A DNA stretch of 64,000 nt from Dokdonella_A sp046347015 (GTDB lineage Bacteria > Pseudomonadota > Gammaproteobacteria > Xanthomonadales > Rhodanobacteraceae), in contig JAXMHA010000014.1 of the NCBI GenBank assembly GCA_046347015.1, forward strand, positions 9,504 through 73,503, written 5' to 3'. Made by a program: the position numbers and the translations under genes. Under the pieces are notes generated by a model. It searched no databases and was not told the DNA's origin. It worked only from the letters and a program-made list of their open reading frames with translations. Shown here one piece after another: positions 44,837-54,132 of this stretch; the stretch's first letter is position 1; the number at the start of each line of letters is the position of its first letter.

Positions 44837-45994
44837 ATGAACGTCCTGCATCTCACGCTGACCTTCGCGCCCGGCGGCCGCCGGACTGCGATCGCGGCGC
44901 TGGCCCGTGGGCTCGACGCACTGGGCGTGCGTTCGTCGCTGTGCTGCCTCGAGACGCTTGGCTGCGAACGGGGCGGCATTCCGGCCGGAATCGGCGAAGT
45001 CCTCGTGCTCGGACGGAACCGGCTGTTCGACTTCGGCGCCATCCGCCGGCTGCGCGAGTTCTGCAGGCGACTCTCGATCGACATCGTCCACGCCCACGAC
45101 GTCGCCAGCGAATCGACGGCCGTATTCGGATTTCCTGGTGGTTCCCCGCCAATCCTGATGACGTTCCACCGCTCGTTGCCGATCGAGTCGGCGCGGTGGC
45201 GGCACCGCGCGCGCAATGCCCTTCTCGGGACGCGCGTGCGGGCCATCGTCACTGCATCGGAGGAACGGCGCCGGCACTACCTCTCGGTCACTCGGATCGC
45301 GCCCACCAAGGTCCACTGCATTCCGCTGGGCGTCGACACCCGTCTGTTCGTCCCGGATCCTTCCCGGCGTCTCGCCGTCTGCACGGAATTGAACCTGCCC
45401 GGAGGAGCGATGCTGATCGGCGCCGCCGGGCATTTCGGTCCCGAGAAGGGAATGGACATTGCGATCCGGGCGTTCCAGGAATTCTGCCGCCAGCACCCCG
45501 GGATCGACGCGCACCTGCTGGTCTTCGGAACGGGCCCGGAAGCCCAGGCCACGGCGATCCGGAGCGTCGTCGAGCCGGTGTTCGCATCGCGGATCCATTT
45601 CCTCGGTTACCGGGACCGGATGGAAGTCTGGTTTCCGGCACTCGATGTCCTGGTTCACGCGCCCCGCCTCGAAGCATTCGGACTCGTCCTGATCGAAGCG
45701 ATGGCCTGTGGCGTCCCGATCGCCGCGAGCGCAGTTGGCGGCATTCCCGAGATCATCCGCGACGGCGAGACCGGGTACCTTGCCGCGTCGGGGGACGTCG
45801 CCGGGCTCGCCACCGCAATCGCTTCGATCATCGAATCGCCAGAGCGTCGCGCAGCGATGGCAACCGCATCGATCGCGCGCGTCCGGGACACATACAGCCT
45901 CGAGCGCTACGCCGCGCGCCATGTCGACTTGTACCGCGCCATCAGCAGGCCGGCGGACCCGCCCGCCGATACCGGCCGGGACACACGCCCATGA
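44837..45994 (+). CDS. Glycosyltransferase family 4 protein
   Basis: A 385-residue GT-B glycosyltransferase. The C-terminal domain shows IGAAGHFGPEKGMDIAIRAF, the ExxxE region PRLEAFGLVLIEAMACGVPI and GGIPEIIRDGETGYL. The sugar donor cannot be predicted. It lies between the lyase-like gene and the flippase. Confidence 0.9.
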   Translation: MNVLHLTLTFAPGGRRTAIAALARGLDALGVRSSLCCLETLGCERGGIPAGIGEVLVLGRNRLFDFGAIRRLREFCRRLSIDIVHAHDVASESTAVFGFPGGSPPILMTFHRSLPIESARWRHRARNALLGTRVRAIVTASEERRRHYLSVTRIAPTKVHCIPLGVDTRLFVPDPSRRLAVCTELNLPGGAMLIGAAGHFGPEKGMDIAIRAFQEFCRQHPGIDAHLLVFGTGPEAQATAIRSVVEPVFASRIHFLGYRDRMEVWFPALDVLVHAPRLEAFGLVLIEAMACGVPIAASAVGGIPEIIRDGETGYLAASGDVAGLATAIASIIESPERRAAMATASIARVRDTYSLERYAARHVDLYRAISRPADPPADTGRDTRP

Positions 45995-46055
45995 GCGGCC
46001 CGCGGACCCTGCGCCCGGATTCCGGTTGCCGCAACCAAGGCCGGGGGCGGAACGC

Positions 46056-47594
46056 ATGAGCCAGCGCATCGCGGTGCTGCGCAGCGTGACGATCGTTTCG
46101 CTGTCGAGCTACGTCGAGTTCGCGCTTGGCCTCGTCGTCAGCATCTGGATTGCCCGTGCCCTCGGCCCGGACGATTTCGGCCGCTATGCGTTCATCGTGT
46201 GGCTGTGCAGTTGGTTGATCACGTGTTCCAACAACGCGCTGACGACTTCGTCGACGAAATTCATTGCCGAGGTCCGGGGATCCGGCAATGCCGCGGTCGC
46301 CGCGCACATCACGCACCGCCTCGAAGTACTGCAGCGCTTGTGCTCGCTTGCCGTCGTCGGAATCTTCCTCGTCGCCGCGTTGTTGATCCGCCCGCACGAT
46401 TGGTCCGGCGCGCTGCTGCCCATCGTCGCCTTGATTGCGGTAGCGGTCTACGGCAAGGCCAGCTACGCGATGCTGTGCGCGATCGCGAAGGGTCAGGAGC
46501 GCTTCGAGCCGGAAGCCATCGCGACCGTCATCGTCGGCATCGTCACCACCGTGCTGGTCATTGCCGCGGCGTACGTGCACGCCGGCCTGATCGCGTTCAT
46601 CGCATTGTTCACGGTGTCCTGTCTCGCGCTGAACCTCGCCAACCGCGTGTTGTGCCGGCGCTGGCTCGATCCGTCCGCACCGGGTCCCGTTCCGGGCGAT
46701 GTCCGCGTGCGCCTGCGCCGGCACCTCGTGCTCACGGCCGTACTGGTCCTGATCGGATCGTTCAAGAACCGCACGATCGAGACGTTCCTGCTCAATACTT
46801 TTTCGACGACCGCGGCGGTCGGCTACTTCGCGATTGCCGGGACGCTGACCCGCGGCGCGATCCAGTTGTTCTCGGTCGGGCTGACCGCGACGTTGCTGCC
46901 ATACATGGCGAAGTCGTTCGGGCGCGGCGGAGTGGACACGGCCGCGCGGTTCCTGTCCGAATCGGCGCGCTTCTACTGGGCCATCGGCCTCGTCGTCGCC
47001 GGGATTGGCCTCGTGACGACGCCCGGCATCGTCGAATTGCTGTACGGACGGCGTTACGAAGAGGCGATTCCGGCCATCCAGGCCACGCTGGTGTTCGGCG
47101 GACTGCTGCTGCCCGCTGCATCTCTCGGAGCGTACCAGACGGTAGCCGACCATCAGGATGACCGGATCCGGGTCACGGTCGGCGCGCTGATCGTCAATGG
47201 CCTGCTGGGTGTCGCGCTCGTGCCGTGGCTTGGCCTTGGTGGCGCCGTCGCGACGTACGTCGGTACGCGCATCGCCGAAATGGTGCTGTCCATCCACTAC
47301 GTCCGCCGCAGCGTGGCATCGCCGTTGCCGGCCGCGCCGATGCTGCGTCTTGCGGTCGCGGGGATCGTGGCAGCGCTGGTCGCGGCGGCAGTGGTCGTGT
47401 TCATGCCGTGGCGCTTTGCGTTCCTGCTTGCCGCGATCGCCTTCGTCGTCGTGTTCGCACCGGCCAGTGTCGCCGCGCGTTACTGGACCGAATCCGACTA
47501 CGCGATGATGGCGACCCTTGGCCTTCGCGCTGGCCCCCCCGGCCGCGCGTTCGCGCGACTGGTCGAGCATGCGCGGCGTGGCGGATTGTCCTGA
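46056..47594 (+). CDS. Wzx-type polysaccharide flippase
   Basis: A 512-residue membrane protein with about 12-14 hydrophobic helices and the MOP-superfamily opening SSYVEFALGLVVSIWIARALG, GPDDFGRYAF. It would flip lipid-linked repeat units across the inner membrane. A GGGGGCGG ribosome-binding site lies before the ATG. Its presence with a ligase/polymerase-like gene implies a Wzx/Wzy-dependent pathway. Confidence 0.92.
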   Translation: MSQRIAVLRSVTIVSLSSYVEFALGLVVSIWIARALGPDDFGRYAFIVWLCSWLITCSNNALTTSSTKFIAEVRGSGNAAVAAHITHRLEVLQRLCSLAVVGIFLVAALLIRPHDWSGALLPIVALIAVAVYGKASYAMLCAIAKGQERFEPEAIATVIVGIVTTVLVIAAAYVHAGLIAFIALFTVSCLALNLANRVLCRRWLDPSAPGPVPGDVRVRLRRHLVLTAVLVLIGSFKNRTIETFLLNTFSTTAAVGYFAIAGTLTRGAIQLFSVGLTATLLPYMAKSFGRGGVDTAARFLSESARFYWAIGLVVAGIGLVTTPGIVELLYGRRYEEAIPAIQATLVFGGLLLPAASLGAYQTVADHQDDRIRVTVGALIVNGLLGVALVPWLGLGGAVATYVGTRIAEMVLSIHYVRRSVASPLPAAPMLRLAVAGIVAALVAAAVVVFMPWRFAFLLAAIAFVVVFAPASVAARYWTESDYAMMATLGLRAGPPGRAFARLVEHARRGGLS

Positions 47595-47637
47595 CGGGTC
47601 GCTACGGTATGCTGGCTCCCGATCCCACTCCGGCACG

Positions 47638-48870
47638 ATGAGAATGGACGGTCCCGACGGTGGTTCGACGTTGCGTTGCGAAGTCATCCGTACCCTCGCC
47701 GGCCTCGAACCGTTGCATGCGGAACTCGCGCGGCTTGCCGAGTCGCGCGACAGCGGCGCGTCGCTGGTGCAGCACCCGGACTGGTTCGCCATCGACATCG
47801 CACGTCGCGGCGGTGACTCGGCGCCTCATGTGGTCGTTGCGCGTGATGGCGACGGAGTCATCCGCGCGTACTTGCCGCTGCGCAGTTCCCGGCGAAAGTT
47901 GCCAATCGCGCTCGGCCCGTTCAGCGTATCGGCGTACACCGGAAACGCGCTGCGCACGCTCGGGACCGGAGTCGTTGCGGAACCAACATTCCGGCCGTCG
48001 GCGGAAGCCGCTATCGCCGATTGTTTGCGCAACGATCCCGGCGTGCGCGCCATCGTCATCAGCGAATCGCGATTGCCGAATCGTTTCGCCGATCTGCTGA
48101 CGCGGGGGCAACGCCGTTTTACCGCTGGCCTCGGCAATCCGCTCGACCAGGTCGCCTGGTCGATCCCGGCACCGGGATCGCTCGACGCATGGCTCGCCAC
48201 CTTCACCGCCAAGCAGCGCCACGACCTGAATCGGCGCGAGCGGAAGTTGTACAAGACGCTCGGCACGACACTGCGCCTCGATGTCGTGACGGAGCGCGCG
48301 GATGTCGCCGGTTACCTGCGCCGGGTCGAGTCGTTGCACCGCCGAAGCTGGCAGGCCAAGTTGTACGAGATCAACTGGGAAGCGCCGCGGATGGTCGCGT
48401 TCTTCGAGTCGGCGGCGGTTCGGGGATGGCTGCAGGGTTACGTTCTCCAACTCGGTGACCAGCCGATTGCATACCTTCACGGGCTGCGCTTCGGTGGCCA
48501 ATACGTGTTCGAGTACACCGGTTACGATCCGGAGTTCGCACGGTACGGTGTCGGCTCGACGATGGTCTACGCCGCAGTGCGCGACATCCTGACGCGGCAT
48601 CCCGAAGAAGGGATCGACTGCGGTTACGGCGACAACCTCTACAAACGCGTGCTGGCGACCCGCAGCGATCCGGCCGGGGAGATTTACCTTGCGCGCGGCG
48701 TCCTGCCGTCACTGATGTTGAGGTGGCTGTCGCCGGCGGTGCGCTGGAGCTACGCGAAAATACGCGCATGGCAGAACCGCCCGCGCCCGTCCGTGCCCAA
48801 TCCCTCGCCACGAACGGAACAGCGGCAGACTCCGTCCACAACGGCGGTGCCGAACGCCGAACGCGAATGA
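47638..48870 (+). CDS. FemAB/GNAT-like acyltransferase (BioF2-like)
   Basis: A 410-residue protein with a GNAT-like fold: AWLATFTAKQRHDLNRRERK, HRRSWQAKLYEI, and GEYVFEYTGYDPEFARYGVGS near the C terminus. Similar proteins (FemAB-related, PEP-CTERM TIGR03019 or BioF2-like) sit in EPS loci and probably transfer an acyl or aminoacyl group to the polymer or a protein. The C-terminal tail is Pro/Ser-rich and unconserved. It is the last gene of the + block, converging with the next gene. Confidence 0.72.
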   Translation: MRMDGPDGGSTLRCEVIRTLAGLEPLHAELARLAESRDSGASLVQHPDWFAIDIARRGGDSAPHVVVARDGDGVIRAYLPLRSSRRKLPIALGPFSVSAYTGNALRTLGTGVVAEPTFRPSAEAAIADCLRNDPGVRAIVISESRLPNRFADLLTRGQRRFTAGLGNPLDQVAWSIPAPGSLDAWLATFTAKQRHDLNRRERKLYKTLGTTLRLDVVTERADVAGYLRRVESLHRRSWQAKLYEINWEAPRMVAFFESAAVRGWLQGYVLQLGDQPIAYLHGLRFGGQYVFEYTGYDPEFARYGVGSTMVYAAVRDILTRHPEEGIDCGYGDNLYKRVLATRSDPAGEIYLARGVLPSLMLRWLSPAVRWSYAKIRAWQNRPRPSVPNPSPRTEQRQTPSTTAVPNAERE

Positions 48871-48903
48871 TCCGGCGGCCCACCAACCTGACGCGCCCGG
48901 AGC

Positions 48904-49950
48904 TCAGGACGCGATGACTTCCGCGGAAGGCGACAGCGGACGTCCGGCGGGGTAGATGTTGTGGCTTCTCTGGATCGCGGGTCGCTCGCCCGGGAAGGGA
49001 CGTGACCGTGCTTCCGCGTCCGGAAGCGGATCCCAATCCCGCCGGAAAATGCGCTTCAGGACTCCGGTGACGCGATTCGCGAGACCAATCGGAAGATGAA
49101 ACCAGCGTGCGACCAGGAACGATTTCCGCCGGAACACCCAGTTGTACATCGAGCGCTCGGAATAGAAGCGGTAGCCCCAGCGTTCCGCGAACAGGTCGGA
49201 CGACGCCCGGGTCAGGCGCGGGGCCCAGCGGAACCAGAAGTAGCGCATGTCGTACCAGTGCATGCGCGTGCCGAGATTGTCGAATACGACCACCGATTTC
49301 GGCTCGGCCAGCAATTTTTCACCGCGAGCGGCAATCTGCAGCGAGATGTCGAGATGCTCGCGGATCACCGCCGACGGCAATTCCAGCGCCTGCAACGTCC
49401 GCGTCGACAACATCACGCAATGCAACTCGAAGGTTCCGGTGGGAACGGTCCGTTGCGTGAGTTCGGACTGCGGACTGCGGCGGTTGTGCTTGTACTCGAT
49501 CAGGTAGGTGGTGTCGCCGACATCCACTGCACGCAACTCGGCCGTGCACAGGTGGTTGCGCAACGTGGCTCCGAGGTCGACGCCTTCGCGCTCCAGCGTC
49601 AACGGGGAAACCACGGCAACACCCGGTTGCGCGTCGGCGAGCAACGGCGGCAGCCAGCCCGGCGTCACGCGGGAATCGTTGTCCAGCAGGACCACGGTGT
49701 CGGTGCGGATGTCGCCGCGCACCGCACGGATCGCATCCATCGGAATCATCTGCCCCAGTTCGATGATGCGGGCACCGGGCCGGTCGGCGAGCATGCGGCG
49801 AACCGGAGCGATGACGCGGGCCGGATAGCCGAGGTCGAGCACCCAGAGGTCGAACGGCGGGTCGGTGCAGTCGATGACCTGTTGCACGCATTCGGCGATG
49901 CCGGAGTACCGATCGCGTGGTGAAACGATGATGGTGGTCTGTGCCTGCAT
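48904..49950 (-). CDS. Glycosyltransferase family 2 protein
   Basis: A 348-residue protein with a GT-A fold: N-terminal TTIIVSPRDRYSGIAECVQQ, the DxD-like LLDNDSRVTPGWL, and later GDTTYLIEYKHNRRSP. It likely transfers a sugar to the growing repeat unit. It is the last gene of the minus block, with a 33-bp gap from the deacetylase upstream. Confidence 0.85.
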   Translation of the reverse strand: MQAQTTIIVSPRDRYSGIAECVQQVIDCTDPPFDLWVLDLGYPARVIAPVRRMLADRPGARIIELGQMIPMDAIRAVRGDIRTDTVVLLDNDSRVTPGWLPPLLADAQPGVAVVSPLTLEREGVDLGATLRNHLCTAELRAVDVGDTTYLIEYKHNRRSPQSELTQRTVPTGTFELHCVMLSTRTLQALELPSAVIREHLDISLQIAARGEKLLAEPKSVVVFDNLGTRMHWYDMRYFWFRWAPRLTRASSDLFAERWGYRFYSERSMYNWVFRRKSFLVARWFHLPIGLANRVTGVLKRIFRRDWDPLPDAEARSRPFPGERPAIQRSHNIYPAGRPLSPSAEVIAS

Positions 49951-49983
49951 GGTGTCCCGGCTCCTGCCGTCCCGTCTTTCCGA

Positions 49984-50760
49984 TCAATCACCGAGCAGCC
50001 GGGCCCGGGCGACACGGTACAACGGCCGCGCCCACCGCTTGAGTGGCTTCTTGACGTTCCAGGCCAGCCACTGGCGTTCACGGACCAGGCCCAACCCCCG
50101 GGCCAGCGCCACGGCCATGTCGGGAGTCATGTCGCGCCACAGTGGGAACCGGCCGAGGACGTGACATTCATCGACCAGGTGGGCGCGCGTGGTGGGTTCC
50201 GACGTGAACAGCCAGCGGATGCCGGCAGCGGCTGCCGCGGTCGCGACCCGGGGCGAGTAGAAACCACCAGGCACCGATCCCAGCTTCGGTGCCGCTCCGG
50301 TGAGCTGCGCGAGCCGGTCCACGCTCGTGCGCCACTCCGACTCGAGTGATTCGTCGTCGAGCGCGGAAATCTCGCGCGGATGGGTGTGCGAATGGCTTCC
50401 GAGCACGTGGCCGCTCGCGGCGAGCGCCTTGATGTCGGCCATGTTGACGAACCCGCGCTGCCCGATGCGTCCCGTCGTGACGAAGAAGTGGCCGACCATC
50501 CCGCGCGCATCAAGCATCCGCGCGATCATGAGGGCGCTGCTGCCCCCGTCATCGAACGTCAGCAGGCACGTATCGGTGCCGGGCGGCGATGCCGTCGGAA
50601 ATGCCGGGAAGGCCAATCCGCTCGCGGCCAGCGCGTCGACGTGATGCGCGAACTCGGCTTCGTCGAACTTGTAGGACGCCGCGGCACCACCGGGAAAGCC
50701 GCTGTCGTTCCAGCTGCCGTCCGCGACGATGTCGTGGTACATCAACGCCGCTACGTTCAT
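49984..50760 (-). CDS. Polysaccharide deacetylase family protein
   Basis: A 258-residue NodB-type CE4 protein. YHDIVADGSW and LLTFDDGGSS give the metal Asp pair, and GSHSHTHPREI the HxxxH zinc site. It could remove N-acetyl groups from the polymer, which makes sense with the HexNAc-handling genes. ATG at 50760 is used; the longer upstream frame looks unconserved. A candidate promoter with an adjacent palindrome lies at 50941-50985. Confidence 0.9.
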   Translation of the reverse strand: MNVAALMYHDIVADGSWNDSGFPGGAAASYKFDEAEFAHHVDALAASGLAFPAFPTASPPGTDTCLLTFDDGGSSALMIARMLDARGMVGHFFVTTGRIGQRGFVNMADIKALAASGHVLGSHSHTHPREISALDDESLESEWRTSVDRLAQLTGAAPKLGSVPGGFYSPRVATAAAAAGIRWLFTSEPTTRAHLVDECHVLGRFPLWRDMTPDMAVALARGLGLVRERQWLAWNVKKPLKRWARPLYRVARARLLGD

Positions 50761-50940
50761 CGCGGTTCCGCAACCCGTGCGAGTCGCCACCGTTTCGGAC
50801 CCGGTCCAGATCCCGCTCCGCCATTCCCTGGTGGACCCGGTGGATACCCCAAGCCGGACCGACAGCCCGGAGCGGCATGGTTGTCTTGTGTCGGCCGCAC
50901 CGGATTCACCGGCAACACGCGGAGGCACAAGGGTGCGTTC

Positions 50941-50985
50941 TATCTACCCTAATTCGGTTCGGTCGGCAACTTTCCAGCCCTGGAA
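50941..50985 (-). promoter_or_regulatory. Candidate internal promoter with adjacent palindrome
   Basis: In the 279-bp gap between the deacetylase-like gene and the deacetylase, TTGCCG (50969-50964, minus strand) lies 17 bp before TAGATA (50946-50941). A perfect TTCCAG-CC-CTGGAA palindrome (50972-50985) sits just upstream. Nothing else is seen in this gap. Promoter quality is modest. Confidence 0.35.
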
Positions 50986-51039
50986 CCGTGCGTGCTGCGA
51001 CACCTGCTGTCCGGCCCTCCACATGTACCGGAGGTGCAA

Positions 51040-52221
51040 TCACGAGGCCGCCGGCAAGGCAGCGCCGCGATTGGGCGGAGGCGGCAATACGTAATCCCGC
51101 CATTGGCCCGGATCGCCGGTCTTGCCGGCTTCGGCCGCCTTGATGATGTTGAACATTTCGCGGGCAGTGACGTAGTGCAGGACATGACGCACGCCGTCGT
51201 TGTACGCGGACTCGAGGTAGGTGAACATCGCATCGACCGGCGCGCCGAGCAGGGTCGGCATGTCCGGTTCCTGGGTGCCGTGGGTGTGGATCTTGACCAG
51301 CACCCAGTCACGTCGACCCTCGACGTGGACCGCGGTGCGCACCCACGCATCGACGCGGGCAGGCGTCGGCGGGCTGCTGTGGCGGATGTCGGCGTTCTCG
51401 ATGCGCGGCAGGATGCCGTGCCGCCGATCCCGCCAATTGAGGCCGAGCGGGCCCTGCACGATCATCAGATCACCGCATGGCTGGCCCCCGACGCGCACTT
51501 GATCCCCGGTGTCGTGCGACTTCGGCCGCCGCGGATCATCGGTCGCGTAGTAGACCGAATTGATCGTGCGCGTCTGCGTGTCGCTCGGGGCCGACGGCAA
51601 CGTGAAGTCCGCATAGCAGCCGAGTTCGCGCAGCAGGATCAACTCGTTGTCGAGCCCGCACCAGCGGCCGTCGGGACGGGAGTTGTCGAGGCTCCAGTTG
51701 CCGTGGATGAAGCCGAAGCGCAAATCCCCGCTGGCCGGGTCGCGCGAAAGCGCGCCGTGCCGCTCGTGCAACATCCTGTTGAACCGTTCGATTGTCGCCC
51801 GGAAATTCGCCTCGGTGTCGTTGTCGTGGTGCAGGTGCACCTCGATTTCGCCGTAGCCGTCAGCGCACAACGCCGCGAGCTTATCGAGGTGTTCCTCGCG
51901 ATATTCTTCTTCGGGATAGAAAAACGTGTGCTGCGGCCGGCGGCCATCGGCGTCGGCATGGCGTCCGGCCATGCGCCGGTACTCCTCGCACCAGCGATCC
52001 ACGCGCGACCGCTCGGTCGCGAGATCGGCGCGCCCCCAGCGTGGTTCGAAGTGGTCGACGAAGCAGAACAGGACGTGCACCGGTCCCGCAGGACGAGGCG
52101 GGATGCGCCGGCGGAGCAGGCTTCCGAGCCAGATCTGCATGTTCCGGGCGCGCGCCTCGCGCGCCGCCAGCAAGGCTGCCGCAATGACCGCGACACACGC
52201 GACCACGAACACGATGATCAC
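51040..52221 (-). CDS. Deacetylase-fold-like EPS-associated membrane protein
   Basis: A 393-residue protein (longer, 412, from GTG 52278) with an N-terminal hydrophobic anchor (IIVFVVACVAVIAAALLA). Its domain has a non-standard layout of the CE4 motifs: LFCFVDHFEPRW, EIEVHLHHDND and FIHGNWSLDN, with KIHTHGTQEP near the end. These Asp/His-rich motifs resemble the metal centre of a NodB-type deacetylase, without the classical TFDDG. Function is unknown. It sits between two true deacetylase genes in the EPS block. Confidence 0.6.
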   Translation of the reverse strand: MIIVFVVACVAVIAAALLAAREARARNMQIWLGSLLRRRIPPRPAGPVHVLFCFVDHFEPRWGRADLATERSRVDRWCEEYRRMAGRHADADGRRPQHTFFYPEEEYREEHLDKLAALCADGYGEIEVHLHHDNDTEANFRATIERFNRMLHERHGALSRDPASGDLRFGFIHGNWSLDNSRPDGRWCGLDNELILLRELGCYADFTLPSAPSDTQTRTINSVYYATDDPRRPKSHDTGDQVRVGGQPCGDLMIVQGPLGLNWRDRRHGILPRIENADIRHSSPPTPARVDAWVRTAVHVEGRRDWVLVKIHTHGTQEPDMPTLLGAPVDAMFTYLESAYNDGVRHVLHYVTAREMFNIIKAAEAGKTGDPGQWRDYVLPPPPNRGAALPAAS

Positions 52222-52297
52222 GCTTGTGCCCTGGCTTCCCGGCCCATGGCCCGGTACCCCGCAGGCTTGAGGCGGCACCGCCGGCGAATCGTTGCCG

Positions 52298-52948
52298 TCA
52301 CTCCGGGCATGGCGATTCCTGCGACAACGCGCTGAACGCGAGGCCTCCTTCCTGCCATTCCGGCAGCAGGGCTTCGAGGATGTCGAGGGCCAACTGGTTG
52401 TCGTCGTGCATCAGCAGGATGTCGCCGGGTTTCGGTGGTCGCTCGCGCAGCCGCGCGATTGCCACGGCAGCGGGCTCGTGCCTGTAGTCCAGCGTGTCAT
52501 ACGACCAGTAGACCAGCGCGCGATTCACGCGCCAGCAATACCGAAGCAGCGGGAAGGCGAAGACTCCGCGCGGAGGGCGGAAGCGATGCCGCGGGTGGGA
52601 ATCGAAGGGAGCGAGGATCCGGTCGGTATGTTCGATCTGGTCGATTTGCTCCGAAAGTGGGAGCCGCGTCATCCTCGGGTGATCCCAGGAGTGGTTGCCG
52701 AGTAGGTGTCCTTCGCCGACGATGCGCCGGACGAGGTCCGGGTAACGGGCTGCATTGGCGCCAATCAGGAAAAAACTCGCCTTCGCCCGGTGTCGTGCCA
52801 GCAAGTCGAGCATGGGCGACGTGAACGCCGGGTGCGGCCCGTCATCGAACGTGAGGTAGCACTGTCGATTGCCGGCATCGCCATTGGTCATCACCAGGCG
52901 GTTGGGCACCCAGCGCAACAGTTGCGGCTTGGTGGGTCTCAGGTTCAT
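52298..52948 (-). CDS. Polysaccharide deacetylase (NodB-like)
   Basis: A 216-residue CE4 domain protein with LTFDDGPHPAFTSP, HSWDHP (HxxxH), FRPPRG and the terminal ILLMHDDN. It is a short stand-alone form, with all motifs present, so it is probably active. The start at 52948 overlaps the upstream glycosyltransferase stop (ATGA). Confidence 0.92.
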   Translation of the reverse strand: MNLRPTKPQLLRWVPNRLVMTNGDAGNRQCYLTFDDGPHPAFTSPMLDLLARHRAKASFFLIGANAARYPDLVRRIVGEGHLLGNHSWDHPRMTRLPLSEQIDQIEHTDRILAPFDSHPRHRFRPPRGVFAFPLLRYCWRVNRALVYWSYDTLDYRHEPAAVAIARLRERPPKPGDILLMHDDNQLALDILEALLPEWQEGGLAFSALSQESPCPE

Positions 52949-54132
52949 TCCGGTGTGCCTTGCTGCCGTTCCTTGGTGGTTTTCGTGCGCGCCGCCTGGC
53001 GCAGTATCGCATCCAGCGCGCGCACGTTGTCGTCCCAACGGTAACGCTTGGCGCAAGCGGCAATCGAATGGCTGTCCCAGTGCCGTTCGAGGACGCCGTA
53101 CAGCGCATCGGACAAGGCCGTCGCATCGTTCGGCGGAACGAGGACTCCCGCGGTATCCGGCAACACTTCCGGGATGCCGCCAACCGCCGTGGCGACGGTC
53201 GGGATCCCGCAGGCCATCGCTTCGAGCACGACGTTCGGCACGCCTTCGGCATGGCTCGGAAGACAGAGCAGGTCGGCCGCACGGTACCAATCGGCCAGTG
53301 CCGCGTGGGGCACCACCCCGCTCAACCGAACCTCGTCGCCAACCCCTGCCGCCTTGGCGCGTGCTTCCAGCCCGGCGCGCTCCGGGCCGTCGCCCACGAA
53401 TACGAGCCGCGCCGAGGGAACTCGCGAGCGCACCGCAACGTAGGCTTCGATGAGGTCGATGCACCCTTTCGCCGCCTTGAGGTTGCCGACGAACAGGATC
53501 AGCCTGTCGGTGAGCGGAAGCGCGAGCGAACGCCGGGCGAGTTCTCGCGGCCCCGGACAGAAGCGCGCAGTGTCGATTCCGTTGTAAAGGACATGTATCT
53601 GCCCGGGCGCTACGCCGAGGTCCCGGCACTTGTCCGCCAGAGCCGCGCTGACCGTGACGACGGCCGCCGCGCCACGCAACGCACGCGCGATTTGCGGGCG
53701 ACGCCAGCGGGATTCGGCCAGGACATTCAGGTCGCTCCCATGCACCTTGATCACGTACGGGAGCCCGAGCCACCGTGCGAGCCACGACGTCGCAACGCCA
53801 TCGGGATACGTCCAGCTTGCGAGCAGGCAATCGTATCGGCTGCGTCGCAGTTCGAGGCCAAAGCGGGCCAGCAACGACGTCAGCCAGAAGATCGGGTGCA
53901 GCGCCCGGCCGATGCGTGGCGGGTAGACGAACGTGAACTCCCGTGTCCGGATGCCGGCGGTCCCGGGATCTCCCTTGGGCCCACCAAGCCGCTGCGGGAA
54001 CGCGACCGCGATCATGACCTCGACATCGTCGATCGCCGCCAGGCGCTCGAACTGCTGCCGGTTGAACGCGGAGCGGTGCGGATCGTAGCGGTGCGGGAAC
54101 AGGTTGGTGAGGATCAGCACCTTCAGCCGCAT
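52945..54132 (-). CDS. Glycosyltransferase family 4 protein (PEP-CTERM-type)
   Basis: A 395-residue GT-B enzyme. Start MRLKVLILTNLFPHRYDPHR is typical; KVHGSDLNVLAESRWRRPQI, LFVGNLKAAKGCIDLI, and LPSHAEGVPNVVLEAMACG follow. It overlaps the neighbouring deacetylase gene by 4 bp. Confidence 0.92.
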   Translation of the reverse strand: MRLKVLILTNLFPHRYDPHRSAFNRQQFERLAAIDDVEVMIAVAFPQRLGGPKGDPGTAGIRTREFTFVYPPRIGRALHPIFWLTSLLARFGLELRRSRYDCLLASWTYPDGVATSWLARWLGLPYVIKVHGSDLNVLAESRWRRPQIARALRGAAAVVTVSAALADKCRDLGVAPGQIHVLYNGIDTARFCPGPRELARRSLALPLTDRLILFVGNLKAAKGCIDLIEAYVAVRSRVPSARLVFVGDGPERAGLEARAKAAGVGDEVRLSGVVPHAALADWYRAADLLCLPSHAEGVPNVVLEAMACGIPTVATAVGGIPEVLPDTAGVLVPPNDATALSDALYGVLERHWDSHSIAACAKRYRWDDNVRALDAILRQAARTKTTKERQQGTPE

